64,000 bases of DNA from Sphingomonas sp. CL5.1. Lineage in GTDB: Bacteria; Pseudomonadota; Alphaproteobacteria; Sphingomonadales; Sphingomonadaceae. This document shows, in pieces, positions 63,184 to 64,000 of this stretch. Numbering within the stretch: the first letter of the stretch is position 1; each line of letters opens with the position of its first letter. The translations under genes were made by a program, and so were the position numbers. The DNA is taken from NCBI RefSeq assembly GCF_013344685.1, contig NZ_CP050137.1, positions 1,802,001-1,866,000 of the forward strand, read 5' to 3'. The notes beneath the pieces are model-generated. The model saw nothing but the letters and a program-made list of their open reading frames with translations, searched no databases and was not told the origin of the DNA.

Positions 63184-64000
63184 ATGACCAGCGCGGCGAA
63201 CACGATCACTCTGGATGGCCGGCGTTTTTCGATGCGCGCCAATCGGGTCGGGCAGGCGGCCGAGGGCGTGCCGCTGGTCGTCGCGCTCCACGGCGGCGGA
63301 TACAATTCGGCCTATTTCGACGTGCCGGGCTTTTCCCTGCTCGATCGCGCCGAGCGGCTCGGCATCCCGGTGCTGGCGTTCGACCGACCGGGTTACGGCG
63401 AGAGCGAGGTTCTCGCGCCCGGAGAACATGCGCATGCGGCCAATGCCGCGATCCTCGATGCGGCGATCGGCGTGTTATACGCCCGGCATCCCGGCCGCCC
63501 CGGCGTCGTGCTGATCGGTCATTCGATCGGCGGCGCGATCGCCGTCGGCATCGCCGCGCGCAAGCCGGACTGGCTGCTCGGCATCGCCGTTTCCGGTGTC
63601 GGATTGAAGAACATGCCGGGCGATCTCGAAATGTGGCAGTCGCTGCCCAGGATACCGTTCATCGAGCTTCCTTCGGCGGTCAAGGACGGCAAGATGTTCG
63701 GCGTGTCCGGCACCTATGACGCCGGCGCCCCCGAGCGCAGCCATGTCGCCGACGCGCCGGCGCCGCTTCAGGAGCTGCTCGACATCGTCACGGTCTGGCC
63801 GGACAATGTTTCCGCGCTGCTCGCTGCGGTCGCCGTTCCGGTCCACTATCGGCAGGCCGATGCCGATGCCCTGTGGCAAGTCAGCGCCGACGAGGTCGAA
63901 CGCTTCGGCGACGCTTGTGTCGCGGCGCCGTGGCATGACGCCCGACTGGTCGCCGATGCCGGGCATTGCATCGATTTCCACAAGCTCGGCGCCGCCTTGC
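63184..64000 (+). CDS. Alpha/beta hydrolase, partial at the window edge
   Basis: At least 272 residues of a serine hydrolase of the alpha/beta fold; the stop lies beyond the window. The oxyanion region HGGGYNS, nucleophile elbow GHSIGG (Ser) and likely catalytic His in DAGHCIDFH are visible. The ATG at 63184 follows GGGAGAGCGGG. It is divergent from the Rieske oxygenase gene across about 180 bases, and the two are probably controlled together, suggesting ester hydrolysis before or after the oxygenase step. Confidence 0.85.
   Translation, partial: MTSAANTITLDGRRFSMRANRVGQAAEGVPLVVALHGGGYNSAYFDVPGFSLLDRAERLGIPVLAFDRPGYGESEVLAPGEHAHAANAAILDAAIGVLYARHPGRPGVVLIGHSIGGAIAVGIAARKPDWLLGIAVSGVGLKNMPGDLEMWQSLPRIPFIELPSAVKDGKMFGVSGTYDAGAPERSHVADAPAPLQELLDIVTVWPDNVSALLAAVAVPVHYRQADADALWQVSADEVERFGDACVAAPWHDARLVADAGHCIDFHKLGAAL

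Overview
The window looks like a chromosomal segment of a high-GC alphaproteobacterium, most likely a member of the Sphingomonadaceae. The evidence is three TonB-dependent receptors, each beside catabolic enzymes, a CpdR regulator paired with an N-formylglutamate amidohydrolase gene, RHS proteins with Sec signal peptides, and a CHASE2/FecR/OmpR signalling operon. This placement comes from gene content and composition, not from a marker gene.

Layout. 1-1.6 kb: a candidate small RNA, a hutG-like gene, cpdR and tRNA-Val(GAC). 1.6-4 kb: a tyrosine integrase beside the tRNA and the debris of a second integrase joined to a broken dipeptidase gene, i.e. an integration hotspot. 4.5-8.7 kb: a cytochrome P450 / iron alcohol dehydrogenase / aldehyde dehydrogenase operon whose middle gene carries a one-base frameshift, followed by a ferredoxin remnant. 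8.7-14.5 kb: IS debris, an FMN-dependent lactate-dehydrogenase-type gene, and small regulators and membrane proteins. 14.4-28 kb: a defence, toxin and mobile island holding an AbiE pair, two NTase-HEPN genes flanking a two-cassette RHS locus with candidate immunity genes, IS3 debris, a PIN/Phd toxin-antitoxin pair, a conjugation TraG fragment, and a wrecked GNAT toxin-antitoxin pair.

28-34.4 kb: a flavin monooxygenase / MarR / TonB receptor / metallo-beta-lactamase-fold cluster, then IS481 debris. 34.4-47.2 kb: a catabolic cluster with two HisD-family dehydrogenases, an SDR, an HpcH/HpaI aldolase, a bicupin, an NTF2-like protein, an alpha/beta hydrolase, an MFS transporter, a TonB receptor and a LacI regulator. 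Every promoter region in this cluster carries the palindrome TTTGCATTCGAATGCAAA or a variant, so it reads as one LacI regulon. The substrate cannot be named from sequence.

47.3-59.5 kb: a surface-attachment locus. A CHASE2 histidine kinase, a LysM/FecR protein and an OmpR-type regulator lie on the minus strand. On the plus strand are a PilZ protein, two spore-coat-U-like pilins, an outer-membrane usher, a chaperone, a miniature MCP-hairpin protein and an HD-GYP phosphodiesterase. The motif TTTTACAA recurs in the intergenic regions of this locus and is a candidate binding site for the regulator. 59.7-64 kb: a TonB receptor and a Rieske oxygenase, divergent from an alpha/beta hydrolase that runs off the window.

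Several genes carry single-base disruptions (second integrase, iron alcohol dehydrogenase, IS256 transposase, RHS). These may be true decay or, where they fall in short G runs, assembly error.
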